This document shows, one piece after another, positions 1-14,986 of a stretch of 64,000 nucleotides of DNA. The notes under the pieces were generated by a model. That model did not search any database, had not been told where the DNA came from, and was given only the letters and a program-made list of their open reading frames with translations. The first letter of the stretch is position 1. Each line of letters opens with the position of its first letter. Source of the stretch: Alligator mississippiensis (taxonomy: Eukaryota > Chordata > Crocodylia > Alligatoridae). Both the position numbers and the translations under genes were made by a program. The stretch spans positions 48,585,434 through 48,649,433 of the forward strand of contig NC_081828.1 of assembly GCF_030867095.1 (NCBI RefSeq), read 5' to 3'.

Positions 1-1088
1 GCCCTATGCCCTTTTCTTTAATGGCATGACTACATGTTGTTCCTATATAGTAATAAGATTTGTATCCATAAGTCCTGATAAACATATATGGCACTGTGTC
101 ATTTTTAATTCTTGTTATACATTTGCATTTTTTATCCTCATATTGACTTAATTTTTTGATAAGGTCTGTATTTATTTTATTTACTATTCAGGACCTATTT
201 ACTGTATATTTTCTTTTCAACCAGAAGCTTAGGTTTCCTTAGGTGGAGCCCTCAGAGATGTGACCATTTAATTGCCTAATGGGTTGCTTAGCTGTGAACT
301 CTTATAATATGGCTAATAAATGCCAGCATTTTTTTAACTATTGTTTAATATTATGCTTAGTATGTGAAGTATCATCCTTATGTAAATGACATTAATGGAT
401 TCTATTGGGCCTATACTGATTAGTACATTACAAGATGCTACATCTTGGCTGCTTACAAATATGAAAAAAACCCAAAAATGAAGCTTTACTTTAAACTTGG
501 TGTGCCCTGCACTGAATGCAGCACACGCCCAGAAAAGGCATTGCTTTAGTTGGACCCACTTCACCCAACATCTGTATAGAACTGTGGTTCAGCAGGGCTT
601 TTTGGTGCCTTTATCTAATAGCTGATTGAATCAGCTTTAGATAAAAGCGCCAAAAACCCCACTGATGTGCCTGATCTATACAGACTCTGCAGAGCCAGGT
701 CGAACTAACATGCTGCCTCTTTTGGTAAAGCACTGTTTTTTGGGGGATTTTTTTTTTTTGGTCATGTCTGTCAGCATCCCTTGTATCTAAGATTGTACAA
801 AAAAAGTGTATGATACTGAAGACTTGAATACAGTCCTTTAGTGAAAGGCTTTCTGTTTAGAAATAATCTATTTCCAGCTCATTAAGTCTGACCATATTGT
901 CCTTCTCTAGCTTGTTTATATTAATACAGATCTAAAATCATGCTTAAGAACACTTTTCATCTCCAAAGCACCGTACAAGCTTTTTAACTAATTAACCCAG
1001 CAAAACTTGGGGGATGGATGAGCAACAATTATTGCCCTTATTTTGCAAATGAGAAAACAGAAACAAAGTGGCTTATTTGGCCACAACT
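1..1088. other. AT-rich DNA, probably RABGAP1L intron
   Basis: I see no exon, RNA gene or classifiable repeat here. Because the C-terminal RABGAP1L exons begin at 10614 and the upstream ones are absent, this is probably intron of the full-length transcript. Confidence 0.4.
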
Positions 1089-1091
1089 ACA

Positions 1092-1405
1092 GGGCATTTA
1101 TACATATACTTTTTGTTCCCACAATGCGCTAGATGTCTGCTGCTTCGGAGCGAGCTGATGTGCATGCAAGCTGACGCTCACTGTGCTGGGTTGCATAAGT
1201 GGTGAGATGCGTGTCAGCATGCAGAAAATGGCGGCGGTGCACTTTTGAACTAAAGAACCTTCTATATGTTTTAGTTCAAAAGTGTGACACCACTATTTTC
1301 TCAGCTCTGATGCACATTTCGCTGCTTATACAACTGGAAGCGTTGTGGTGCCAGGCACTTTTCAAAGCACCCGGCACTGCAGCGCTTGCATGTGTAAAAA
1401 TGCCC
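1092..1405. mobile_element. Palindromic short DNA transposon (MITE), PIF/Harbinger-like by ends
   Basis: The 314-bp element starts GGGCATTTATACA and ends TGTAAAAATGCCC, so its ends are inverted repeats. It is flanked on both sides by the trinucleotide ACA (1089-1091 and 1406-1408), a 3-bp target duplication. Its centre is a hairpin with arms near 1220-1256 and 1271-1311, sharing the motif ACTTTTGAACTAAAG. GGGC ends plus a 3-bp duplication suggest PIF/Harbinger, but ACA is not the usual TWA, so the class is tentative. The same central motif occurs in the element near 4219-4532. Confidence 0.55.
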
Positions 1406-1685
1406 ACAGTGAGTCCCTATCAGAGCCAGTAATAAGCAAAGGGTTCTGGTTTGCAGTAGGACAACTCTTGTGACTTCTATTATCTGGACTGGGTTTGGTC
1501 AACTTTTTGTTGACACGCTGATTTGATAAGTAGGGAGATTCCTCACAACCAGTTAAGTCACATTCAATTCAGTCTGAAGCCATATTCTTTAGTGGATAGA
1601 TTTCAGTACAAGTAAAGAGGTTCTTCAGTGGGAGAAATTGTTTATGCTTGATTGATCCCAGTTTTGTATGTTTAATGTTGTCACT

Positions 1686-2058
1686 GGGCATGTCCAGACG
1701 AGCACACGTGCATTTCCCTGGGGACAAATAGCAGTGGCACAATATGTCCCTGAGGAATGCCTGGGCACACATGCTCTGGCATGTGACAAGTTGCCCCAGG
1801 TGAGGTAGGGGAGGCTGGGACCGGCACTTGAGCTGGCTCTAGCAGCCTTAACTTGGGTTCTGCGGGTCTCCCGGGGCTCTAGCAGCAGCAGTCCAGCAGC
1901 AGGGAGCTTGGCTAGCAGACAGTGTGGCTCCAGCTGGACAGGCATCTCCTGGTGCCAAATAAACTGTCCGCACTGCAAATTAGTAGTGTGGGGAATGCCT
2001 GCAAGGGTAGTGTGTGCAGTGAGCAGTACCACATGCGTGTGCTCGTCTGCACACGCCC
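1686..2058. mobile_element. Non-autonomous DNA transposon with GGGCRTGTSCAGACGAG ends
   Basis: The 373-bp element has terminal inverted repeats of about 25 bp: the left begins GGGCATGTCCAGACGAG, and the right, read on the opposite strand, begins GGGCGTGTGCAGACGAG. The 3-bp duplication ACT lies at 1683-1685 and 2059-2061. The interior is GC-rich with AGCAGC runs. A second, more diverged copy lies in inverted orientation at about 57650-57980. Short open frames inside are not credible genes. Confidence 0.6.
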
Positions 2059-2619
2059 ACTGTGTCAGCCTAAGAACGGTAGAGATCTATACATGCAGGG
2101 CTCAATTATGAATGAGGTTTGTATACATGCATATGGGAAGGAGTTATCTTAAAACAAAACAAAACAAAACAAAACTCAGCTTCAGTGGTACCATTGTAAT
2201 GTATTGTAACCTTGAAGGACTACATTTCCATCATGGCCAGAGCTAGATTCCCCTGAACTGCTCCAACATTCCCTGTACTTTGTCAAAGGAGCCAGGATGG
2301 CCCTGCACAGAATGTCTCCCTATTTCTGGGAGCTCCTATTGGGGTGATGTTCTTCATCTGGGCTATTGCTTATGTGCCCTATTTAGCCCATGTTGTTCTG
2401 TAATTTTACAGATTTTCCTTCCAACAAGAAAAATAACTCATTTTTTCAGGTCCCCATCCAGGAGCAGGAGGTCTTTTTGTTGGTGATTTCCTTCTAGTTT
2501 CTGCAGAATGGAGATCTGTGCAACAAATTAATTTAAATGTAGAATGTTTGGTTCCTCCTTGTTTTCACAGTATGCATCAAGAATTGTTTTGTTGCCTTTG
2601 CATATATGGGGTAACCAGT

Positions 2620-4190
2620 CAGATGTACACAGTCAACCCTGCTGACTATCAATAATTATAGCTTGGAATATCCTTTCTATTGATTGCTGGCAAAGTGTTA
2701 TCCAGAGTTTCCTAGCACTGACTGAAGACATCTTGCCTGAATCCCAGTGTGGGTTTCACTCCTGGTACAATACCACAGATATAATCCTTGTCATGTGACA
2801 GAGCCTGAAAAATGGAGGGAACAGGACTGTGATCTTTACATAGCCTTTATAGATCTGACCAAGGTCTGTTACCAGATGAGCAGACTGACATTGTGGTTAG
2901 TTCTCAAATGATATAGATGCCTCCCAAATTTGTCAGCACTGACAAACAGTTACACAACATTATCAAAACAGATCCTGTTGTCATGCAGACCAGGATGAAG
3001 CAGGGTATATGCTAGCTGCTCCCCTCTTCTTGTTCTGTCTTGCTGCTGTACACCACACAAACACAAAGTTCAAAAGTGGCATTTCTTGAATATGATCTGG
3101 ATGGAAGCCTGTTCAACTTATGCAGACTTGCAGCCAAAACCAGGTTATTTTATACAAACATTTGTAAATTTCACTGCACCAAATATTGCACCATAGTGAC
3201 TTTGAGCCACTCGCTCCCATAACAGAGCATACAGCAGCATCATGCCCTTGGTAAATGTAAAGAAAACTCAAGTGCTTCTCTAACCAACTCCAAAGACAAA
3301 TCCCCCATGATTCCGCATCGTGGTAGAATAAATGAGATAAAGAAAGGGCCATCATTTCAGGCCCGCTCTTCGAAGTGTTCTTTCAGAATCATCTATTGTG
3401 AAGATGCTGTTCTAGACATTAGAAATGCATCAATAGTTTATGGATGCTTCCACATCTGTGTTTTTGAATTTCATGAGCTCAAGCAAGAGATAAATGATAT
3501 TCTTAGCACTGTTACATGGATGTGAAGCCCACCCTGCTTTCCAAAATCACATCAAACAAATTGAGTATTTCCATCAGCCCACATCATATACTGTCCTCTA
3601 TGCCAGTGTTTCCCAACCAGTGTGCCACAGCACAAAAGTGTGCTGTCAGAAATGAACAGGCGTGCCGCAGAATTTTGCCATGGCAATGAGCTACAATAGG
3701 TATGAGGATGAGGAATGTTTTAACAGGTGTGCTGTGGAAAATGTTTATTCATGTAAATGTGCCTTCGGCTGGAAAAGGTTGGGAAACACTGCTCTATGCT
3801 TACTGGAGAGACTGGCTCACCAACACAACAGTGCTACAGAGAGCCAAAACAAATCACTTAGAGATCATGCTAGCTAAACCATAGTTTTGCTGGGTAGGAT
3901 ATGTTCAGAGCATGCCTGACACAAGACTACCAAGTGCTTACTACATGGTGAGCTATGGAATGGCCACCTTAAGTAAGGTGGCCAATACCAACAATGCAAA
4001 GGTAATGTGAAAGTCACCTGAAAAAAGTGCAAAATTTCCTATGGATATTTAGCAAGTTGTTTCTTCCATCAGACAATACTGGCAGGCCACAATAAATTTC
4101 GGTGTGGCCACATTTGAAAAATCAGAAAATGAAGCACAATGAAAAAGACAAAAGCTCGGCTGATCTTTTCACCTCCTCTTTTCTCTGCTT
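2620..4190 (+). mobile_element. Degenerate non-LTR retrotransposon (LINE), reverse transcriptase part
   Basis: Frame-by-frame translation gives reverse-transcriptase landmarks in order: GISFLLIAGKVLSRV near 2660-2705, LPESQCGFHSWYNTTDIILV near 2733-2795, FIDLTK-like text near 2845, then C-terminal blocks HIKQIEYFHQ near 3550-3580 and RDWLTNTTVLQRAKTN near 3810-3855. Frame changes and stops are frequent, so it is long dead. The clade is not resolved by eye. It is not CR1: the wording differs from the CR1 tails elsewhere in the window. A hAT element sits inside it at 3604-3791, so the LINE is the older of the two. Confidence 0.7.
3604..3791. mobile_element. hAT-type MITE with perfect 8-bp target duplication
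   Basis: The 188-bp element has perfect 15-bp terminal inverted repeats, CAGTGTTTCCCAACC at the left and its complement at the right. It is flanked by the identical octamer CTCTATGC at 3596-3603 and 3792-3799. CAG ends and 8-bp duplications are hallmarks of the hAT superfamily. It interrupts the C-terminal reverse-transcriptase region of the surrounding LINE. Confidence 0.9.
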
Positions 4191-4218
4191 AGTCCATGGT
4201 TGGTCTCAAGAATCGCAG

Positions 4219-4532
4219 GGTGCCCGTACACGAGCAGCAACACTGTTCCAACGCACTGGAAATCCAGTGCATCGGAGCAGACTCGATTAATTGCCACACT
4301 CCAGCAGCCTCCTTTGTCTTGTGTATCAGCATTCCTGCATTTAAAAATGGCAGCAGGGGCACTTGAACTAAAGTTTGTCAAATGAGCTTTAGTTCAGCTG
4401 CCCCTGCTGCCATTTTTAAATGTGGGGATGCTGATATAGGAGATGTGGCAGCGCTTTAATTAGAGTGGCTCTCAGAACCACTCTAATTAAAGCAGTGCCC
4501 CCTCACCCCCAGAGCACATGTAGAAGTGCCCT
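4219..4532. mobile_element. Palindromic MITE with two nested hairpins
   Basis: The outer ends are roughly inverted (GGGTGCCCGTACACGAGC at left; read backwards from the right, AAGGGCACTTCTACATG). The central hairpin has arms of about 52 nt (4322-4373 and 4387-4438) at about 90% identity, with a loop of about 13 nt. A second hairpin at 4453-4497 pairs TTTAATTAGAGTGG with its complement. The central GAACTAAAG motif links it to the element at 1092-1405. I could not define a target duplication. Confidence 0.5.
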
Positions 4533-4534
4533 TA

Positions 4535-7270
4535 GTCTCAAGAATTGGACTAAGTAGTCACCAGAGAAGAAAACATGTGGGGCAACCTACTTGTCTTTGA
4601 GGGAGTGCCATTGCTCTCGTCAGTAATTAAGACCCATTACGGTTGCTCAAGAGTAGTAACACCTTCTTGTTAATTGGCCCCTCAGTTGAAGGGAATTGAA
4701 ACATAGAGCAAGGAAAAAAAAAGCTCCCCAACTCTGCAGATTGTGAGGAGCCACAGGGAAGGACCCCTAAAGTGATAGCTGAGAGCTGTCTGCTGAGCAG
4801 TGTGGCTGTAGTAGAAACTATGCAGCCCTTGGCATGGTCATATTGGGACTGCTCAGTGAGCGTCCAGGAGGAGACTGGGAGAGTTATACAGCTTTGAGGT
4901 GTTTTAATTCCTAGTCAGATTTGCATATAGAAATCCACTGGACATCAAGAGATGATGATAGAAAGAGCAGCTGGTCTGCTTCACCTTCCTCCCCCTCAGT
5001 ACTTAATAGAATTTCTTCTGGGCAGTACGCTTACTGAGGGGAATAGCGCTGCTGAGGAAGGGCTCCTGTCTCCCTCTGAGCACGCACAGCTCCCCAGAGG
5101 AAACTCTTGGACATAGAGATTAATTTCTTATTTATTTATTAGATTTATATACCTTCCTCAGGCTCAGGGCAGATTACGCTTGAAAAGCAAGATAAATTGG
5201 CAGTAAAATGTTATGTAGACTATTTAATTGTTTTTTTTAATCATTCACCAGAGATGATCAAGCTGTGTGCCTAAACAAAGACTGATAAGGGTCTTCTAAG
5301 GAATGGGTAGTATTTCTATTCCTGGTGAGTGTGTTCTAAGGACTGTTGAACCCCAAACCATCCATTAATTCTGATATCTTTTAAAAAGGACTTTTTTTTT
5401 TTACAGTATCTGTTTAACCATGAACTACCCACATAGTGTGAACAGGCTGGGTGTGAGCAGTTTAAGGAATAAGTCCATGTACTGGGCATGCTTATCCTCT
5501 GCATGTGAATTATGATATTCACTGCCAGAGAGACAATACTTGGAAAAGAGGGCTTAGAAATTCACTTGGGGATTGAATTTGTTTCCTGCTCAATTCATAA
5601 CTTTTATTTTGGATTACTAAATTCTTATAGACATATTTCTGGTGAGGGATAATTTTATTGTTCAGTTTTTACGTTAAAAAAATATAACACCTGACATTTT
5701 CACAGCTGGTTTTTACAGACATTCAAAAAGAAGTATAGGCTAAATGGCTGTCCTCTAGTACAGGGGTCAGTGAGCTTCTAGTAACAGTGGGTTGCATTAA
5801 TGCAGCTCAGTCCAAAGGTGAGCCACAGCTTGCAAGCTGGCTGCCCCAGCTCCTGCTGCTGATTCCCTCCCCCCCAAAACGAATGCTGCCATGGATTCCT
5901 GATTGCCCCCAACTGCCAAAACTCCAGATTCGTGGGCCTGATAAAATTGCTTGTTGGGCTGGATCCAGCACACTGGTTGACCCTGACAAGATAGCCACAT
6001 ACATCCAGTACCCCCCTGCCCCCCCAGCCCAGCCAATTAGCTCCGCCTTTCAGCAGGATTAATTAGCCCTCCTCCAGCCCCACGCTGAAGTGGCTGCTCT
6101 AACCAGAACCAGAAATTGTGTAAACTACTCCCAGGTTGCAGAGGATTGTGGTGCATCCGGGACTGTGTCCTGGATTTTGCTTTCTGGAAGTTGGTCGCTG
6201 GAATTTAATGGCAGTTAAAATGCATTCCAGTTTGTCAGTAAAAGCCAGTAAAAACAGTTCCATTCCCACGAAAACCAACAAAATAGTTCTGATATTTTCC
6301 TTATCCTTCAGGTGACTGTTCCAAACTGTTGAGACATTTCCATATCTAGCATGGGGTTGTGGCCTGATCTCTGGTGAGCAAAACTAGTGAATCCTGGCAA
6401 AAGTAATTTGTGTAATTGCACAAATAAAGGACAGGATCCTCCAGGCAGACTCTGCATCCACACAGAGCCCTTTGGACCTTAGAAATATCGACAGCTGTAT
6501 GTACTTTATTGTGTAAAGGAGAAGTTATAATCAGACTTTAAATGTAACCCAAAAATTGACCTTTTTGTAGATCCGAAGTGTCACTAAATACAAATTAACC
6601 AGGTAATTATCATTTTGGTGTAGTGGAAACCCTGCATGCAAGAGAACTATAAACGGATCACTATTAATATGTGTAGTTGAAACAAACTACAACATGACGC
6701 TGGCTGAAATGTTTCCTTAAAAACAGAGCCAAGTAATCATCATAGTAGCAGACAACACAGTGAAAAACTTTGTGATGCTTTCCACATAGTCTCTTGTTAT
6801 TGGATATTTTTTTTTGTTAAAGCATTGTGGCTTTTTAGACGATTTATATTCCTTAATTTTTCCTTCTTGGAATCCATTTCATAATCAACTGTTCTTTTGT
6901 GCTGACTCATCAAGACTTGAGTCTTACTGACATCCAAGAATATGAATTTTAATCCATCTTTTTTTCCCATCAGTAAGAAATGTCCATGTTCAATGATCTC
7001 CTTTTTGTCATACCAATTTGAAAATTAAGATTTTAGCAAGGTTTGTGAACCTGAGCCACACCCAGTTCAAATAACACCAGTGAGAATCGTTTGCATCATC
7101 ATCGCTAATCATCTCTTATATTCCTCCTTCATACTAAGTTGAGGATAACAGAGGGTGGAGTTTATTTAGCCTTTTAGTCTTCCTGACTTGCGACTTGCCT
7201 ACTGGTTTCAGTTCAGCTTTCCTCTTTCAATCAAACATCTGCTTTAATAGATAGAAGTTGGAATAGACCC
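4535..7270. other. Probable RABGAP1L intron without recognised gene
   Basis: This is mostly AT-rich unique sequence. A short repeat piece near 5127-5175 reads TTATTTATTAGATTTATATACC followed by a GCTCAGGGC motif. The same type recurs near 16405-16455 and probably belongs to an old amniote interspersed family I cannot name. Near 5763-6070 is a GC-richer stretch beginning CAGGGGTCAGTGAGC that may be one end of a hAT copy, but its other end was not found. Confidence 0.4.
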
Positions 7271-7276
7271 TACGTT

Positions 7277-7282
7277 TATAAA
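7277..7282 (+). promoter_or_regulatory. RABGAP1L: TATA-like box upstream of the candidate short-isoform exon
   Basis: TATAAA lies 131 bp before the candidate ATG at 7408. A start site 25-30 bp downstream would leave a 5'UTR of about 100 nt. Such a hexamer occurs often by chance in AT-rich DNA; its only support is the exon candidate downstream. Confidence 0.3.
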
Positions 7283-7407
7283 CCAAACCAAAACAAACAA
7301 ACAAAAAGGATCAGCAAGTTAGGATTTTGAGTTTTTTTGGGTTTCCTGATTATTTTTGTTGGTATTTAAAATTCACTGTATATCCTGTTTTCACTGTCTT
7401 TACACGA

Positions 7408-7446
7408 ATGGTTGAAAGCAGTAGTTGGTCTGTGACTTTTCAGGAG
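7408..7446 (+). CDS. RABGAP1L: Candidate alternative first coding exon of a short RABGAP1L isoform
   Basis: The 39 nt from ATG encode MVESSSWSVTFQE and end in phase 0 at GAG|GTAAGT, a full consensus donor. The next clear exon (10614) also starts in phase 0 with RENRR, so splicing would give a protein of 13 + 241 = 254 residues made only of the coiled-coil tail. From memory, human RABGAP1L has a short isoform of about 253 residues; the human tail from RENRR is about 240 residues, leaving 13 for a private N-terminus. That arithmetic fits, but I have not aligned the human exon. A transcript or cross-species comparison would settle it. Confidence 0.5.
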
Positions 7447-10748
<3,302 letters not shown>

Positions 10749-10927
10749 TAGGCTTCAGCACAGACTCTACTTTGGGAACACTACTTTATGAGCACAATTA
10801 AATATGTATGCAAATTAAAAGCAACATTATTTGTGCGCTTAAATCTTGACTAAATTTATCTGCTTGGATACCTGATTTGTAATTGCAGTCAGTTACTTAG
10901 GTTTCTGCTTTTATGCAGAAAGTAAGA

Positions 10928-10975
10928 CTGAGTGGCACCTTAGAGACAAACTGGATTGGAAAGGCATGAGCTAGG
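10928..10975 (+). repeat. SINE-like fragment
   Basis: The text CTGAGTGGCACCTTAGAGAC followed by AAACTGGATTGG resembles a tail motif I recall as common in turtle and crocodilian interspersed repeats. Only about 48 bp are visible and no ends are defined. Confidence 0.35.
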
Positions 10976-11529
10976 TAACCATTCTTATTAGATGCCACAA
11001 TGAAGCCTAAGGTGTTTATTTCAGAGGATAAGGGTTTCTTAGGAGATGTTGGCACTACTAGGCAGGTTTCACAGGATTACCCACAAAACTAAGGGTGCTG
11101 TCCATCTGCACAGCAATACTTCATGTAATATTCTGATAATTCCTTTTACAGATGAACTTTTAAAAATAATTCATAGGGGACAATTTTAACTTTCTTACTT
11201 ACAGCGATCAACCCTGTATACCCACAAAATCAATGGGATTTTGGGGGGTAAACTGCATCTTAGCTTAAGCAAGGGTATCTGAATTTGGCTTTCAGTGGTT
11301 ATGAGTCTGTTGTCCATATCTAATATGGAAACTATACCTATAGATATATATATAGTATATAGGTATACTATATATACCTCTCTCATATAATAATACTGTC
11401 CATGCCACACTGCTGCTATCACGTTTCAGTTTGCAGATTGCTTTTAAAAAAATCCAAATCTGCTGTTTGGTGCTTATGTGGCTCTAAGAGCCTGAGCCAT
11501 GCTAGTGGGGGGGAAAATAGGTGGGGAAT

Positions 11530-11620
11530 AAGAATATAAGAAATGCCATACTGGGTCAGACAAGAAGTCCATCTAGCCCAGTAGCAGAAGTCAATGCTAT
11601 ACAGGGAGAATATCAAATTG
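11530..11620 (+). mobile_element. CR1-type LINE tail fragment
   Basis: The text AAGAATATAAGAAATGCC followed by ATACTGGGTCAGAC and GTCCATCTAGCCCAGT matches the start of an abundant sauropsid LINE-derived repeat (consensus remembered as 'CATACTGGGTCAGACC..GTCCATCTAGCCCAGT'). It fades after about 90 bp, so it is a short remnant. Confidence 0.55.
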
Positions 11621-13283
11621 GATATCTCTATAGAGTTATCTACTTAGTTGTGGCTGCAGGCATTATGCTATGGATGCCTTGTGGGACACTGAGAGGTGCT
11701 TGCCCCCAGCAGCAGTCACAGTTCACACACAACTTTTTTCCCTTCTGTCTCCAAAGCAAGTATTTTCTGCCTTGCCCCTCAGTGCTCTCCCATATATATA
11801 GCAGTCTTCTCTGTGGGAGGTCTAAGGATTGAAGTAACTCCTTGTCCCCTCTTACCAGCAATTCACCCACATAGGGGCACTTACCCTTTTTTAGATAAAT
11901 GCTTTTTTAGATAAATGTTTTTACTTCCCTGTAAAAACTGGTATCAAATACCAGTGATGGTACTAGGAGGACTAGTACCTGGGATTGATATTCAGATAGT
12001 TTTCTCAAAGAACATATTGAACCATGCAGATCTAAGATCTTATACTGTGATTTTTATTAAATAAGTCAGGTCACCTTTAAGATCCATTATACCAGCCTTA
12101 ATACCCCCAGCCTTTCCTTTCAGTACTTCCTCCCTTGGACATTCTTCTGTGCTACCTTCTATGCATGAAACAACTTAGCATGCCTTCTGCCTTCCCCGGA
12201 TTCATATTCTTGGTAGAGATCTTCCACGCACACATAGTAATCCCTCTGGTTAATAACCAAAAGCAGAATGGCAAAGCAGCGAGCCACTATGCCAGCAGTC
12301 ATGGAAAAGCAATGTGCAGGTTCAAGTAATCATGTTCTAATGCTTTTCCTACCCTTTTTTCAGCTAATGAGTTATTTTTTGACTCTGCCCACTGCCTGCT
12401 CCATCAACATATTTATTGAAGTGAATGGGTTGCATGAATATTTAGTTACCAAGCAGGAAAGTCAGCTAGCCAGCTGATTGATCTTAAACCCTGATGAAAC
12501 ATCTGCTTCACTGGAAACAGTTTGGCCAACAAGGAGCACTTGCAGAACCAAGACATTTGCACTGCACTAACCCATCATGCTTGGCGCTTCAAATGGGGAA
12601 GTAAATTCATACTCCTAATAGACATGGACTATCTGGCTTCTCTAATAAGTAGTATTTCTCTTGTAATATTTAACTGAACAGTTTTAAATAACTCTTTTCT
12701 GCCATGTACTGTGGTCTGAACACTGAGTTTTGCTATAGAAGCAAGACTTTACTCTTTCAAACTCAATCTCTCTTGAAGTGTAAGCATCTTCTCCCATTTA
12801 ACATGTGAAAATTGAAGCCTGGAGAAATGGAACTGGTTGCCTGACGCTGCCTATGACCATAGTCCATTAAACCATGCTGCTTGTAATTGAAATTGCTCTC
12901 TGCATTCACTTACCAAACATCAGAAATGTACAACATGCCCATATATATAGGAAGAGCCACAAACATGATTCAGGATCCTTAATCACCCTTAACATACCCT
13001 TACATATTCTTTGGTACTCTAATAGGAACAGCCATACCTAGTCTTTTGCACAGCAGCTGAAACACAGTGCAAGAACCTAGTGAGCAGCTATTTAAAATAT
13101 ATTTGTCCTTTAAAAAGAAATGATGCTGAGAACATAACAGACGGATAAAGTATCTGACAGCATGAGGCAGCAGTTGCATCCAGACTCTCATTCTATAACA
13201 ACTGTGGCCTATATCTTGACACAGTTGTACTGTCTGTACATGAGAGAGGCCGTTTTCTTTGGCTCACCTCTTCTACTTCTTAG

Positions 13284-13400
<117 letters not shown>

Positions 13401-14466
13401 TGAGCTTTCCCACCTTCTCAATACACATGTGAACACCAAGAATTTGAGGTTCCATAACAAAGCAGAAATGTATAAAACATTTCTTAAAGCCCTACAAAGG
13501 ATTCCTTTAAATTGAAGTGAGAATAAAAAATTGCTCAAGTAGAAAAATTCTCTATTGCCTAGTGTTTTCCCTGTCAGGTTGAAGCTCTGAGGGGTACTTT
13601 TCCTTACCTAACATTATAGTGACCATCCTTTTCACTTTCATGACACAACAGACACCTACTCTAGACAGCATAATTAGACCCTCTTTAGTACCTAAAAAGG
13701 AGCTGGAATGATTGCTTATGCATAAATTGCCATACAGAATCCAGCTGCTGGTTGCCTTCTCAGTACTCCCAGAATCTAGAATAGGTTTTCCCTACCTGGG
13801 CCTCACCTGATGTTAGTTTGCAGAACGTTTTATGTGCATGTGTGAGGTTGCAGACATGGTATTTTACATCCTGAACAATGACTTCTGTGTACTTTGATAG
13901 CAAAAGTGCCTTTTATCTCAGAGTGGTTTTTACAGCTTGCAATTAGGCTTATTTGCATCATTGTTTAACAGGACACTCTCAGTTCACACATAATAAAGGT
14001 TTCATGCATCATCACTTCAGGTACTCTAAAACTGAGTCCCATGATCAGTCTCATCTATGCTTGAGCTGTGCTATGCCTGGCAAGGGAGGCCTTTGTTTAC
14101 ATTGAAAAGTCTTTTTAGATTTTATAATACTGCACAGTAGAGTGGGGAATTAGTGGTTTTGTAATGCACTGGCACGTGGAGAGTCAGAACTTTGGGAGGT
14201 CACTGTGATAATGCTGGGATGTTTATTTCTTTTTACTTGGGACAAGCTATTTGAATAAGTGGAGGTAGGATTATCCAAGTGTTGAACTATGTTGAGCTGT
14301 ATTTAACAGGCTAGTTTATATTTACCAGAACAGGATCAGGCATTTAATATAGGTGGAGGCACACTTACTCTATATTACAACTTTCCAGTAAAGGATATGT
14401 GCTAATCATGTGACAAATGGGGGGGACCTAAACTGCTGGAAGACTTTAAGGTAAATGCGCAATTGT

Positions 14467-14566
14467 GATCTGAGGAATTTTATGCCCCACCCCCAGAGCT
14501 GTGTGACTTGCATGGTCATGGCAAGTCATTCAGTTTTGGGGGTGGGCCATAAAATTCCTTAGATCC
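14467..14566. repeat. Near-complete 100-bp palindrome
   Basis: The left arm, GATCTGAGGAATTTTATG then CCCCACCCCCAGAGCTGTGTGACTTGC in pieces, pairs with the right arm read backwards: GGATCTAAGGAATTTTATGG, CCCACCCCCAAAACTGAATGACTTGCC. Arms are about 46-48 nt with few mismatches and the loop is only a few nt. This is the usual signature of a MITE with a long terminal inverted repeat. A host hairpin RNA is possible but has less support. Confidence 0.7.
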
Positions 14567-14591
14567 CAGTCACATGGCTGCCAGCTGCCAA

Positions 14592-14986
14592 CATAGATTC
14601 ATAGATGTTAGGGTCGGAAGGGACCTCAATAGATCATCGAGTCCGACTCCCTGCATATGCAGGAAAGAGTGCTGGGTCTAGATGACCCCATCTAGATGCT
14701 TATCTAACCTCCTCTTGAAGACCCCCAGGGTAGGGGAGAGCACCACCTTCCTTGGGAGCCCGTTCCAGACCTTGGCCACTCTAACTGTGAAGAAGTTCTT
14801 CCTAATGTCCAATCTAAATCTGCTCCCTGCTAGCTTGTGGCCATTATTTCTTGTAACCCCTGGGGGTGCCTTGGTGAATAAATACTCACCAATTCCCTTC
14901 TGTGCCCTCGTGATGAACTTAGAGCCCTGCATCAGGAGCCTGTAGGGGAGTGGGGAGCTCCTAACTGCCCATGCCCTGCTCCTCAA
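14592..14986 (-). mobile_element. CR1 LINE, 5'-truncated, 3' end of ORF2
   Basis: The plus strand opens with the complement of the CR1 tail (ATAGATTCATAGATGTTAGG followed by GGTCGGAAGGGACCTC). The minus strand encodes the end of CR1 ORF2: FFTVRVAKVWNGLPRKVV, then LGVFKRRLDKHLDGVI. The frame is open for about 100 codons, so this copy is younger than the other LINEs here. It is truncated at its 5' end like most CR1 copies. Confidence 0.93.

Noticed and set aside
5763-6070. Possible hAT element beginning CAGGGGTCAGTGAGC
   Set aside because: Only one end resembles a hAT terminus; no partner end or target duplication was found.
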